Shown here: positions 16,028 to 22,381 of the stretch, one piece after another
How the letters are laid out: the number at the start of each line of letters is the position of its first letter
Position numbering within the stretch: the first letter of the stretch is position 1
Source: DASQDN01 sp035630195
GTDB lineage: Bacteria; Acidobacteriota; Terriglobia; Bryobacterales; Bryobacteraceae
Direction: 5' to 3'
NCBI GenBank assembly: GCA_035630195.1
Contig: DASQLD010000244.1
Coordinates: 1 to 23,973, forward strand
DNA: 23,973 nt
Notes under the pieces: model-generated
Database searches by the model: none
What the model was told of the DNA's origin: nothing
The model's input: the letters and a program-made list of their open reading frames with translations, nothing else
Made by a program: the position numbers and the translations under genes

Positions 16028-17352
16028 TCGCCAACGGCCAGGGCTTTTGGGGAGACTGGCTGGAAGCTCCTGTTCGTCTCGTCGAAGGCGGACCCATCGA
16101 CTACCTCATCCTGGACTATCTTGCCGAAGTCACGATGTCGATCGTACAGAAGCAGAAGCAAGCCGATCCCAATCTGGGGTATGCGCGCGATTTTCCACCG
16201 CTGATCGGGCGAATCGCCAAGCGCATTCGCGAACGCAACATCAAGGTGCTGGCGAACGCGGGCGGAGTTAATCCCATCGCCTGTGCGAAGGAAGTTCGCC
16301 GACTGGCTCCCGATTTGAAGGTAGCGGTGGTGTTGGGCGATGACGTTTTTGACCGGATCGACGACATGCTCAGTCGGGGGTTAGAGATGCGCAGCATGGA
16401 TACCGGTGAGGCTCTTTCTACAATCCGGCCGCGCATCCTTAGCGCCAATGCTTATATTGGCGCCTTCCCGCTTAATGAAGCCCTGGCTACGGGCGCCGAC
16501 ATCGTGATCGCGGGACGTTGTACCGATACTGCGCTCGCACTTGCTCCCATGATTCATCGCTTCGGTTGGAAGGAAGATGACTGGGATCTGCTGGCGGCCG
16601 GTACGGTGGCGGGCCACATTGTCGAATGCGGAGCGCAATGCACCGGCGGCAATTGCCAGATAGATTGGATGAATATCCCCGATTTGGAGAATATTGGTTA
16701 TCCCATCGTCGAGGCCGAACCTGACGGGACATTCGTGATCACGAAACATCCAGGCACTGGGGGACGCATCGATACACACGTCATCAAAGAGCAGCTTCTG
16801 TACGAACTTGGCGATCCGAAAAAGTACATCACTCCCGACTGCATAGCGGATTTCACGAGTATTCAACTGCGCGACGATGACAAGAATCGTGTTCGCGTCT
16901 CGGGCATTCGAGGGAGACCGCGAACGGACACGCTGAAAATCTCCATTAGTTATGAGGATGGGTACAAAGCTATCGGTTCGCTGGTCTACAGTTGGCCGCA
17001 GGCGTTGGAGAAAGCGCGGGCGGCCGACAGAATCGTTCGCTCCCGGCTGGAGAAGCTCGGACTCATGTTCGATGAAGTCTATACGGAATATCTGGGTTTC
17101 AACGCGTGTCATGGGCCTGCGGTTCCGAATGTGATCGATCCGACTGAGATTCAACTACGAATCGGAGTGCGTGGTCACGATAAGAGAGCGGTGGATCGAT
17201 TCACACGCGAATTGATTCCGCTGGTCCTGAGCGGTCCTCCCACCGGGACGGGATTTGGCGATGGCCGACCACCGGTTCGCGAGATCGTTGCCTATTGGCC
17301 TGCGCTGGTGCCGCGTGATGAAATTCGAACGAGGGTCGAGGTTGTGCTGTGA
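16018..17352 (+). CDS. AtuA family protein (acyclic terpene utilisation, PF07287/DUF1446)
   Basis: 444 residues. The family opening IRIANGQGFWGDW is followed by VRLVEGGPIDYLILDYLAEV (about 23-42), a NAGGVNP element, the IVIAGRCTDTALALAP segment and GGNCQIDW. All fit AtuA/DUF1446, whose founding member belongs to the Pseudomonas acyclic terpene (citronellol/geranyl-CoA) pathway, although its own reaction is unknown. No signal peptide, so cytoplasmic. I prefer ATG 16018 because the family similarity begins there; GTG 16006 in frame would add four residues. Neither has a clear Shine-Dalgarno, and the ATG sits in the loop of an inverted repeat. It overlaps the next gene by 4 bases (GTGA). No geranyl-CoA carboxylase genes are present here, so a terpene role is unproven. 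Confidence 0.9.
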   Translation: MIRIANGQGFWGDWLEAPVRLVEGGPIDYLILDYLAEVTMSIVQKQKQADPNLGYARDFPPLIGRIAKRIRERNIKVLANAGGVNPIACAKEVRRLAPDLKVAVVLGDDVFDRIDDMLSRGLEMRSMDTGEALSTIRPRILSANAYIGAFPLNEALATGADIVIAGRCTDTALALAPMIHRFGWKEDDWDLLAAGTVAGHIVECGAQCTGGNCQIDWMNIPDLENIGYPIVEAEPDGTFVITKHPGTGGRIDTHVIKEQLLYELGDPKKYITPDCIADFTSIQLRDDDKNRVRVSGIRGRPRTDTLKISISYEDGYKAIGSLVYSWPQALEKARAADRIVRSRLEKLGLMFDEVYTEYLGFNACHGPAVPNVIDPTEIQLRIGVRGHDKRAVDRFTRELIPLVLSGPPTGTGFGDGRPPVREIVAYWPALVPRDEIRTRVEVVL

Positions 17353-17681
17353 GAGTCCCGTTATCGCGCATTGCGCATGGCCGATCTGGTGACAAGGGCG
17401 ACACGTCGAACATCGGGATCATCGTGTTCCACGACCGACACTTTCCCGTTATCGTGCGTGAGGTCGCTGCGGAACGTGTCAAAGAACACTTTGGGGAACT
17501 CGTGCAGGGTGAGGTCGAGCGTTTCGAACTTCCAAACCTTGGCGCATTGAACTTTCTTCTTCACGGAGCTCTAGGCGGTGGCGGTACGTTGTCACTACGA
17601 ATCGACGCCCAAGGCAAGACGCTGAGCGCGGCCCTGCTTCGTATGGAGATCGACATTGATGACCGAGAACTTAACCTTTAG
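17349..17681 (+). CDS. AtuA-related ferredoxin-fold domain protein
   Basis: 110 residues. The N-terminal AHGRSGDKGDTSNIGIIVF (residues 9-27) is the signature of the domain that forms the C-terminus of long AtuA proteins and is often encoded separately. A second conserved part is LPNLGALNFLLHGALGGGGT (about 81-100). It starts with GTG 17349 inside the stop codon of the AtuA gene (GTGA), so the two are surely co-translated and presumably form one complex. Its own activity is unknown. The 3' end overlaps the following crotonase gene by 23 bases. It is small, but the motif makes the call firm. Confidence 0.9.
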   Translation: MRVPLSRIAHGRSGDKGDTSNIGIIVFHDRHFPVIVREVAAERVKEHFGELVQGEVERFELPNLGALNFLLHGALGGGGTLSLRIDAQGKTLSAALLRMEIDIDDRELNL

Positions 17682-18435
17682 CCGCGAACAACGTGTTTTA
17701 CGAATTACTCTCGATCGTGCTGACAAGCGCAACGCGCTGACCTCGGCCATGTGCGCCGGAATCGTCGAAGCGATTGAAGCTTCTCACGACGATTCGTCGA
17801 TCGGCGCGATACTCATTGACGCCAAAGGCGACGTGTTTTGCGCAGGGATGGATCTAGAGGAAGCCACCTCGCCTGCCGCCGCCGATCTCACTGCGATCCA
17901 CGAACGCTTGTTCACGGCGGGAACCTGGGCTCGAAAACCCATTGTTGCCGCCATTCAGGGACCGGCGTTGGGCGGCGGCGTCGGGCTGATCTGTAATGCG
18001 CACATTGCAGTAGCTGCACACGGATCGAGCTTCGGGCTTACGGAAATTCGACTCGGTCTGTGGCCTTTCGTCATTTATCGTTCGGTTGCTCTTGCTTTGG
18101 GGGAGCGACGCGCGCTGGAACTTAGCTTGATGGGCAGAATCTTCAACGTCCCAGAGGCAATGCAGTGGGGGCTGGTACACGAAGCTACACCGTCCTTCGA
18201 ACTCGACGATCGAACAACCGCGATCGCGGGACATCTAGCGCAATCGAGTTCCGAAGCTATTCGGCTGGGACTCGAGTTCGTTCAAAAAACTATCGGTCTG
18301 GATCCTGTGACAGCCGCTCCGATGGCGGCAGAGCTTAGAAAAGGCGCCTTTAAATCGGCGGACTTCAAGGAAGGAGTAGCGGCCTTTCGAGAGAAGCGCC
18401 GACCCAAGTTCACGACTCGAACTCCCGGTACATAA
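17659..18435 (+). CDS. Crotonase-fold enoyl-CoA hydratase/isomerase family protein
   Basis: 258 residues from ATG 17659; TTG 17656 just before it would also fit the GGAG at 17645-17648. The oxyanion-hole parts are DVFCAGMDLEE (58-68) and GPALGGGVGLICNAHIA (101-117), followed by FGLTEIRLGLWP. Compared with rat mitochondrial enoyl-CoA hydratase, the second catalytic residue Glu164 is kept (Glu129) but Glu144 is Gly109. It should therefore bind an acyl-CoA thioester, but may not hydrate a simple 2-enoyl-CoA; isomerase, hydrolase or lyase chemistry of the superfamily is possible. It overlaps the AtuA-type small gene by 23 bp, forming a three-gene operon that points to an acyl-CoA pathway. The 3' end overlaps the convergent GNAT gene by 26 bp if the latter's frame is restored. 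Confidence 0.9.
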   Translation: MTENLTFSREQRVLRITLDRADKRNALTSAMCAGIVEAIEASHDDSSIGAILIDAKGDVFCAGMDLEEATSPAAADLTAIHERLFTAGTWARKPIVAAIQGPALGGGVGLICNAHIAVAAHGSSFGLTEIRLGLWPFVIYRSVALALGERRALELSLMGRIFNVPEAMQWGLVHEATPSFELDDRTTAIAGHLAQSSSEAIRLGLEFVQKTIGLDPVTAAPMAAELRKGAFKSADFKEGVAAFREKRRPKFTTRTPGT

Positions 18436-18936
18436 AAACCGTGTCGTCGAGTGCGCCTGAGGCGCTTCGGGCATAACGCGGGATAACGCCGGCCTTACGG
18501 TAGCCGAGCTGTCGTACAGCTTCTCTGCCGCATCGTCCAAGCCGAACCGTGTGTCGAGCACGATTAGGGATCGGCCATGTCTTCGCGCAACCTCTTCGAC
18601 ATGGCGCATGAGCGCCTCGCCGATGCCTTTTCTTCGAGCCCCGCGGTGAACCATCAGCTTCATCACTTCGGCTCGGTGATTGCCATTCGCTTTGGCTTCC
18701 AGCGCCAACTGCACGGCGCCTGCAACTTTCCCGTCTAAGAACGCGACGATCAAAATGCGATAGGACGTACGTATGGCCTCGGCCACCGTCGACCAGTACT
18801 CGGTGGCTTCGGTTTGGGAGACCGGTGGCAGAAATCCAATCGACGCGCCGCTGTCTACGCTGTCACAAAGTAAATCGATAAGTTCGTTACAGCGGTTGGA
18901 AATTTCTTCCGCCGTAAGCTCCAGAAGGTTATTCAT
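18410..18936 (-). pseudogene. GNAT N-acetyltransferase gene with one-base deletion
   Basis: The first 141 residues are a normal GNAT: VAGAVQLALEAK strand, then the acetyl-CoA loop RGARRKGIGEALM (98-110), then RSLIVLDTRFGLDDAAEKLY. The frame then breaks at 18513/18514. In the natural frame translation would run on to 18235, antisense to the crotonase gene. Adding one base there gives QLGYRKAGVIPRYARS and DDTVFMYREFES with stop TGA 18410-18412. That is the usual GNAT ending and a usual length of about 175 residues. Most likely one C of a TACCGACAG-like sequence was lost (TACGACAG here). It is either a recent pseudogene or a sequencing error. The substrate is unknown. ATG 18936 lies 22 bp from the divergent start of the next gene. 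Confidence 0.8.
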
Positions 18937-18958
18937 AGAATGGTCATAAACTTACTAC

Positions 18959-19900
18959 ATGACAATTCGCCGTGGAGCTTCCGGGTATTCGGTAAAAAAG
19001 ATTCAGGCAAGATTGAGTGAATTGGGATTGTACCGCGGGCCCGTGGATGGCAGCTTTGGCGGAGGAACAGAGAGCGCAGTCAAAATCTTTCAACGGAACT
19101 CCAAGTTGGACACGGACGGCTGTGTCGGGGATGGAACGTGGGCGAAGCTTTTCCCCAAGCAGCCTCCGCCGGTAACCAATATGCTGAAGGAACCCGTGGC
19201 TCTACGTTGCCTGGCCCTGACGTCCTCATTTGAAACCGGTGACATGCCGCCGGAGTGTTTTTGCGGAATTACCGGGGACTTCGATGGGCAGGGAATCAGC
19301 TTTGGCGCTCTTCAGTGGAATCTCGGGCAGGGAACTCTGCAGCCGCTGCTACTGGAAGTCTTCGAAAAGCACAGCGATCTTTGCAGGGACATCTTTCATG
19401 AAAACTTTGACGTAGTCATAGCGCTCAAGGAGTCGAGCCGGGACGAACAGGTTGCCTTTGGCCGATCCATCCAGAACATTCGAAACTTTCGGGTCAATGA
19501 ACCGTGGCGCGGGATGATGAGAGAACTCGGTCGGACGCCGGAGTTTCAGAAGATCCAGGCAGCGCATGCCAGCAAAGTTCATAAGCTCGCACTCGCGATG
19601 TGCAAGGAGTACGGATTGAAAACAGAGCGCGGGGTCGCCTTGATGTTCGACATCTGCGTCCAGAACGGCTCGATCAGTCCGGTTGTCAAGGCGCAGATCT
19701 TGGCCGATATCTCGATGCTCGCCGACAAGAAAGACGAGGTTGCGCGAATGCGAATCATCGCCAACCGGCGCGCAGCAGCCGCTAGACCGCAATTCGTAAA
19801 CGACGTTCGTGTCAGGAAGCTCACGATCGCCGAAGGAGAAGGAACCGTGCATGGAATCCCATACAATCTGGAGGAACAGTTCGGTTTGCGTCTCGCCTAA
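18959..19900 (+). CDS. Peptidoglycan-binding (PG_binding_1) protein with lysozyme-like domain
   Basis: 313 residues. Residues 5-65 form a PG_binding_1 unit (GASGYSVKKIQARLSELGLY, GPVDGSFGGGTESAVKIFQ, DGTWAKLF). The second domain starts with ALTSSFETGD and GISFGALQWNLGQGTL (112-127). A glutamate (Glu92) followed by GxxxGALQ is the pattern of lysozyme-superfamily enzymes, so I infer a muramidase or chitosanase-like fold. I do not recognise a named family. There is no signal peptide or membrane helix, so export would need another route, or the protein is a phage-type endolysin; no other phage genes are near. ATG 18959 has no Shine-Dalgarno. TAGAAT at 18936-18941 is a possible -10 element that would give a very short leader. 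Confidence 0.78.
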   Translation: MTIRRGASGYSVKKIQARLSELGLYRGPVDGSFGGGTESAVKIFQRNSKLDTDGCVGDGTWAKLFPKQPPPVTNMLKEPVALRCLALTSSFETGDMPPECFCGITGDFDGQGISFGALQWNLGQGTLQPLLLEVFEKHSDLCRDIFHENFDVVIALKESSRDEQVAFGRSIQNIRNFRVNEPWRGMMRELGRTPEFQKIQAAHASKVHKLALAMCKEYGLKTERGVALMFDICVQNGSISPVVKAQILADISMLADKKDEVARMRIIANRRAAAARPQFVNDVRVRKLTIAEGEGTVHGIPYNLEEQFGLRLA

Positions 19901-19918
19901 GGAATCGTGTGATTTCCT

Positions 19919-20158
19919 CTAGTGGGATGAGGTGGTGTAGCAGTCGATACGCGGCTGATTTTCCCGGCGGACACGGCTGCGGAGTCGGCCCGGTACATGG
20001 AGTGGACGATACTGAACTGCCCGGTCGAGATTGGCTGAAAGCGATTCCAATTCCACGACCGAGAAATCAGAGATTTCCAGGCCAAACTCGATCGTGTGGA
20101 GTTCATGTTTGTGCATTTCTAACTTCGCAAGCAGTGTGTCGACTCTTGTGAGATTCAT
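19919..20158 (-). CDS. Possible small hypothetical protein
   Basis: 79 residues from ATG 20158, beginning MNLTRVDTLLAKLEMHKHEL, with GGGA 7 nt upstream. The first 50 residues have an amphipathic helical look (LLAKLEMHKHEL, FSVVELESLSANLDRAV); the rest is Arg-rich and unremarkable. No known family. It could equally be a chance frame, since another open frame covers the plus strand. An upstream TTGACC at about 20206-20211 on this strand has no good -10 partner. Confidence 0.22.
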   Translation of the reverse strand: MNLTRVDTLLAKLEMHKHELHTIEFGLEISDFSVVELESLSANLDRAVQYRPLHVPGRLRSRVRRENQPRIDCYTTSSH

Positions 20159-20197
20159 CGCGCACGTCCCATTCACTACAACTATGCGTAAAAGTGC

Positions 20198-20220
20198 GAC
20201 CAAAGCGGTCAAACTATACT
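20198..20220 (+). promoter_or_regulatory. Candidate promoter with small inverted repeat
   Basis: TATACT at 20215-20220 matches five of six bases of a sigma-70 -10 element. Immediately upstream lies GACC-AAAGC-GGTC (20198-20210), a short dyad that could bind a regulator. No recognisable -35 lies 16-18 bp upstream. Transcription would start about 65 nt before the aldolase-type gene. Confidence 0.25.
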
Positions 20221-20290
20221 GTGAAGGAAAAGGATGTGAGTTCGGTTACGAAGCCTGAGGCCACGAAGTAGTACGAGGCATCATAGGACT

Positions 20291-21079
20291 ATGACGGCAG
20301 CTTCGCCCCTCATAAAGACTCACGACATGGATTCCCAGGAGTGGGAGCTTCGTGTTCAACTTGCGGCCGCGTACCGCATCATCGACCATCTGGGGTGGTC
20401 GGAACTGATCTGGACACATACAACTGTGCGCGTACCAGGCCCGGATCACCACTTTCTCATTAATCCTTACGGCTTGCGGTTTGATGAGGTGTGCGCATCG
20501 AATTTGGTGAAGGTGGACCTGTACGGAAACATCATCGGGGACCACAATCAGGAAATCAATCCAGCCGGATTCGTGATCCATAGCGCCATTCATATGGTCC
20601 GGCCGGATACGCAGTGCATTATGCATACGCATACGTTGGCCGGTATGGCGGTCGCGGCTCTCGAATGCGGGCTGCTTCCGATCAGCATGTACTCTCTCGG
20701 CTATTACGAGCGCGTCGCATATCACGACTTTGAGGGGCCTAGCCTTGATCTGGAGGAGAGAGAACGACTGGCGAGCAATCTTGGCGACAAGAACGTGCTC
20801 ATACTTCGAACACACGGTCTGCTGACGTGCGGTCAGAGCGTCGCCCAGGCCTTTGTCAGGATGTTTCGTCTGGAACGCGCGTGTCAGGTTCAACTTGCGG
20901 CTCAAGCTACGGGCGCGACGTTGGTCGTCCCGCCCCGCCCAATATGCGAGATCAGCGCGGAACGTAGCGACGATTTTCTGGCTACCGAAGGAGGCAAGGG
21001 ATATAGCCGGGCTCCTAATCCCGAGTTCGATGCGCTAATGCGGTTGATGGATCGGAAGGATCCCGCGTATCGAACCTAG
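20291..21079 (+). CDS. Class II aldolase/adducin-domain protein
   Basis: 262 residues. The zinc-binding HxH is His112 and His114 in IMHTHTLAG, with His175 in RTHGLLTCG as the third ligand. INPYGLRFDEVCASNLVKVD (57-76) and INPAGFVIHSAIH (89-101) are typical of the adducin-like subgroup. Where fuculose-1-phosphate aldolase has its catalytic Glu73 (SSEWRFH), this protein has Gly93 (PAGFVIH), so true aldol cleavage is unlikely by the same mechanism. A decarboxylase, epimerase or other metal-dependent role on a small hydroxy acid or sugar is possible. ATG 20291 has AGGA only 2 nt away and GAGG 12 nt away; ATG 20327 is an alternative start. The last 45 bp overlap the convergent lipoprotein gene. 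Confidence 0.88.
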   Translation: MTAASPLIKTHDMDSQEWELRVQLAAAYRIIDHLGWSELIWTHTTVRVPGPDHHFLINPYGLRFDEVCASNLVKVDLYGNIIGDHNQEINPAGFVIHSAIHMVRPDTQCIMHTHTLAGMAVAALECGLLPISMYSLGYYERVAYHDFEGPSLDLEERERLASNLGDKNVLILRTHGLLTCGQSVAQAFVRMFRLERACQVQLAAQATGATLVVPPRPICEISAERSDDFLATEGGKGYSRAPNPEFDALMRLMDRKDPAYRT

Positions 21080-22096
21080 CAGGCCACCGGGAAAACGGAA
21101 AAGGGCGGTGTCGGGCTTCGCGCTTTTGCGCATGACCTCAAGATTATTCTGATCAATCAACGCCGCGCCGGTATCGATCACGGCCGGAACCACGGCCTGC
21201 AGTTCCTGCGACCAGTCCACATCGAATTTGCTCGGACGGTTGTGGTGGATATCATCGAGCATTCGGAGCCCAAAGTACGCCATCGTAAACGGCTTCTGAG
21301 CCACGGTCGCGGCGATCCGTCCCTTTTGAATCCAGTCGAGAGTCTGCTCGTCGGTATCCATCGCGATAACAACCTTGCCTTGCACGTTGCGGCGCTCGAG
21401 TACTTCGGCGACTTCTTTGCCAGCGGTGGCTTCCAGGCATACGAAGCCGTCGACATTCACCTTGCCTTCTTTGATGATCTGCATCGTGCTATCGAACGCT
21501 AATGCTGGATCCCCTCGAACATCTACTGTTTGCAAGATTTTAATGTCGCTGTCGGCTATCGCATCTTCATAGCCTCGCAACCGTTCGATCAGGTTCGCCT
21601 GCGCCGGAATTGTGTACACGATCACGTGGCCTTTTCCGTTAAGCTTCTTGACCAGCACGCGGCCGCCGATGAGGCCCGCCTGATAGTTGTTGGTACCAAC
21701 AAAGAACAACCGGCGACTCCCGGGCGCGTCGGAATCCATCGTGATGACCGGGATACCGGCGGCGATTGCGGCATTGATTTCCGGCTTCATTAACTGTGGA
21801 TCGGCTGCCGAAATCATAATTCCTGTGGGCTTCTTACTCAGCAGCTCACGAAAGCGATCTCTTTGTTGTTTGGGATCGTAGGTATCCGGTCCTATGAACT
21901 CAGCACGAACCCCGAGTTCGGTCGCGCCTCGCTTCAGTCCGGAGAAAGCTGATTGCCAGTAGGGAAGCTTGATGTTGCTTGCTACTAAATAGTAAGTTTC
22001 CGTAGTCTCGTGGCGGGATTTGGAACAACCGGAACTGAGCAGGAGCGTGGAGAAAGCCAGGCTCGCTGTCGACAGCTTTCGGAGAAAGAGTTGCAT
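21035..22096 (-). CDS. Periplasmic sugar-binding lipoprotein of ABC-transporter type (PF13407 fold)
   Basis: 353 residues. The signal peptide ends in LLLSSGC, a lipobox with Cys24 as the lipidation site. YYLVASNIKLPYWQSAFSGL opens the ribose/xylose-binding type fold, followed by PTGIMISAADPQLMKPEI, GIPVITMDSDAP, VGTNNYQAGLIGG and VVIAMDTDEQTLDWIQKG, with Asp and Asn at the usual sugar-contact positions. ATG 22096 is chosen because AGGAGG (22101-22106) lies 4 nt upstream. An upstream in-frame ATG at 22120 would include this ribosome-binding site in the coding region. No permease or ATPase gene is in the window, so it is an orphan binding protein: it may serve a distant transporter or feed a sensor. 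Its last 15 codons overlap the aldolase-type gene tail to tail. Confidence 0.9.
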   Translation of the reverse strand: MQLFLRKLSTASLAFSTLLLSSGCSKSRHETTETYYLVASNIKLPYWQSAFSGLKRGATELGVRAEFIGPDTYDPKQQRDRFRELLSKKPTGIMISAADPQLMKPEINAAIAAGIPVITMDSDAPGSRRLFFVGTNNYQAGLIGGRVLVKKLNGKGHVIVYTIPAQANLIERLRGYEDAIADSDIKILQTVDVRGDPALAFDSTMQIIKEGKVNVDGFVCLEATAGKEVAEVLERRNVQGKVVIAMDTDEQTLDWIQKGRIAATVAQKPFTMAYFGLRMLDDIHHNRPSKFDVDWSQELQAVVPAVIDTGAALIDQNNLEVMRKSAKPDTALFRFPGGLLGSIRGILPIHQPH

Positions 22097-22100
22097 AAAA

Positions 22101-22127
22101 CCTCCTCGCTGTACGTCCACAATTGTA
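22101..22127 (-). promoter_or_regulatory. Strong ribosome-binding site and candidate -10 element of the lipoprotein gene
   Basis: AGGAGG (22101-22106) is a perfect Shine-Dalgarno four nucleotides before ATG 22096 and decides the start. TACAAT (22122-22127 on the minus strand) is a good -10 match that would give a leader of about 20 nt. No convincing -35 hexamer lies 16-18 bp further up. Confidence 0.5.
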
Positions 22128-22153
22128 CGCTTCTTGACACCAAACGTTTCTTC

Positions 22154-22381
22154 TCAATACTTGAACAAATACGAGGCAGGGCGATCTCGAATTATTGGTC
22201 TTACTGGCGCTGATCCGGCTTGGATCGGAGAAGCTACGCTTGAGAGAGGCGGGCTAAGAGGCACTTTCAGATAACCCAAGCCGGTTTGCAAGAGCGCGTT
22301 CGCGTCGGAGGGCGTTGGTGACATGTGGCGAGGCGTGCCGGAATTCGAGGGCGAGACAGCATGAACGCCTGTATCTATCAT
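22154..22381 (-). CDS. Possible small ORF translationally coupled to DUF1501 gene
   Basis: 75 residues whose ATG 22381 overlaps the DUF1501 stop in TGATG, the same coupling seen elsewhere in this window. The product is rich in Ser, Pro and Ala, includes LLQTGLGYLKVPLSPPL, and has no recognised domain or signal peptide. Low-complexity composition and lack of similarity argue that it may be a chance frame or gene debris in the 284-bp gap before the lipoprotein gene. Confidence 0.2.
   Translation of the reverse strand: MIDTGVHAVSPSNSGTPRHMSPTPSDANALLQTGLGYLKVPLSPPLSSVASPIQAGSAPVRPIIRDRPASYLFKY

Larger units (their letters stand above)
19901..20290. other. Intergenic region upstream of the class II aldolase-type gene
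   Basis: 390 bp without a gene I can recognise. It holds one doubtful small leftward ORF (19919-20158) and a possible rightward promoter near 20198-20220. A short inverted repeat (AGGAA/TTCCT, 19901-19919 region) just after the lysozyme-like gene has no T-tract and is not a convincing terminator. Confidence 0.5.

Noticed and set aside
16381..17154. 257-residue minus-strand open frame
   Set aside because: Antisense to the well-supported AtuA-family gene, with no recognisable domain or ribosome-binding site.
18453..18465. GCGCC-TGA-GGCGC hairpin after the crotonase stop as a terminator
   Set aside because: Only a 5-bp stem, no T-tract, and it lies within the restored GNAT coding region.
20246..20905. 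219-residue minus-strand open frame
   Set aside because: Antisense to the class II aldolase-type gene, which has metal ligands and family motifs; this frame has none.
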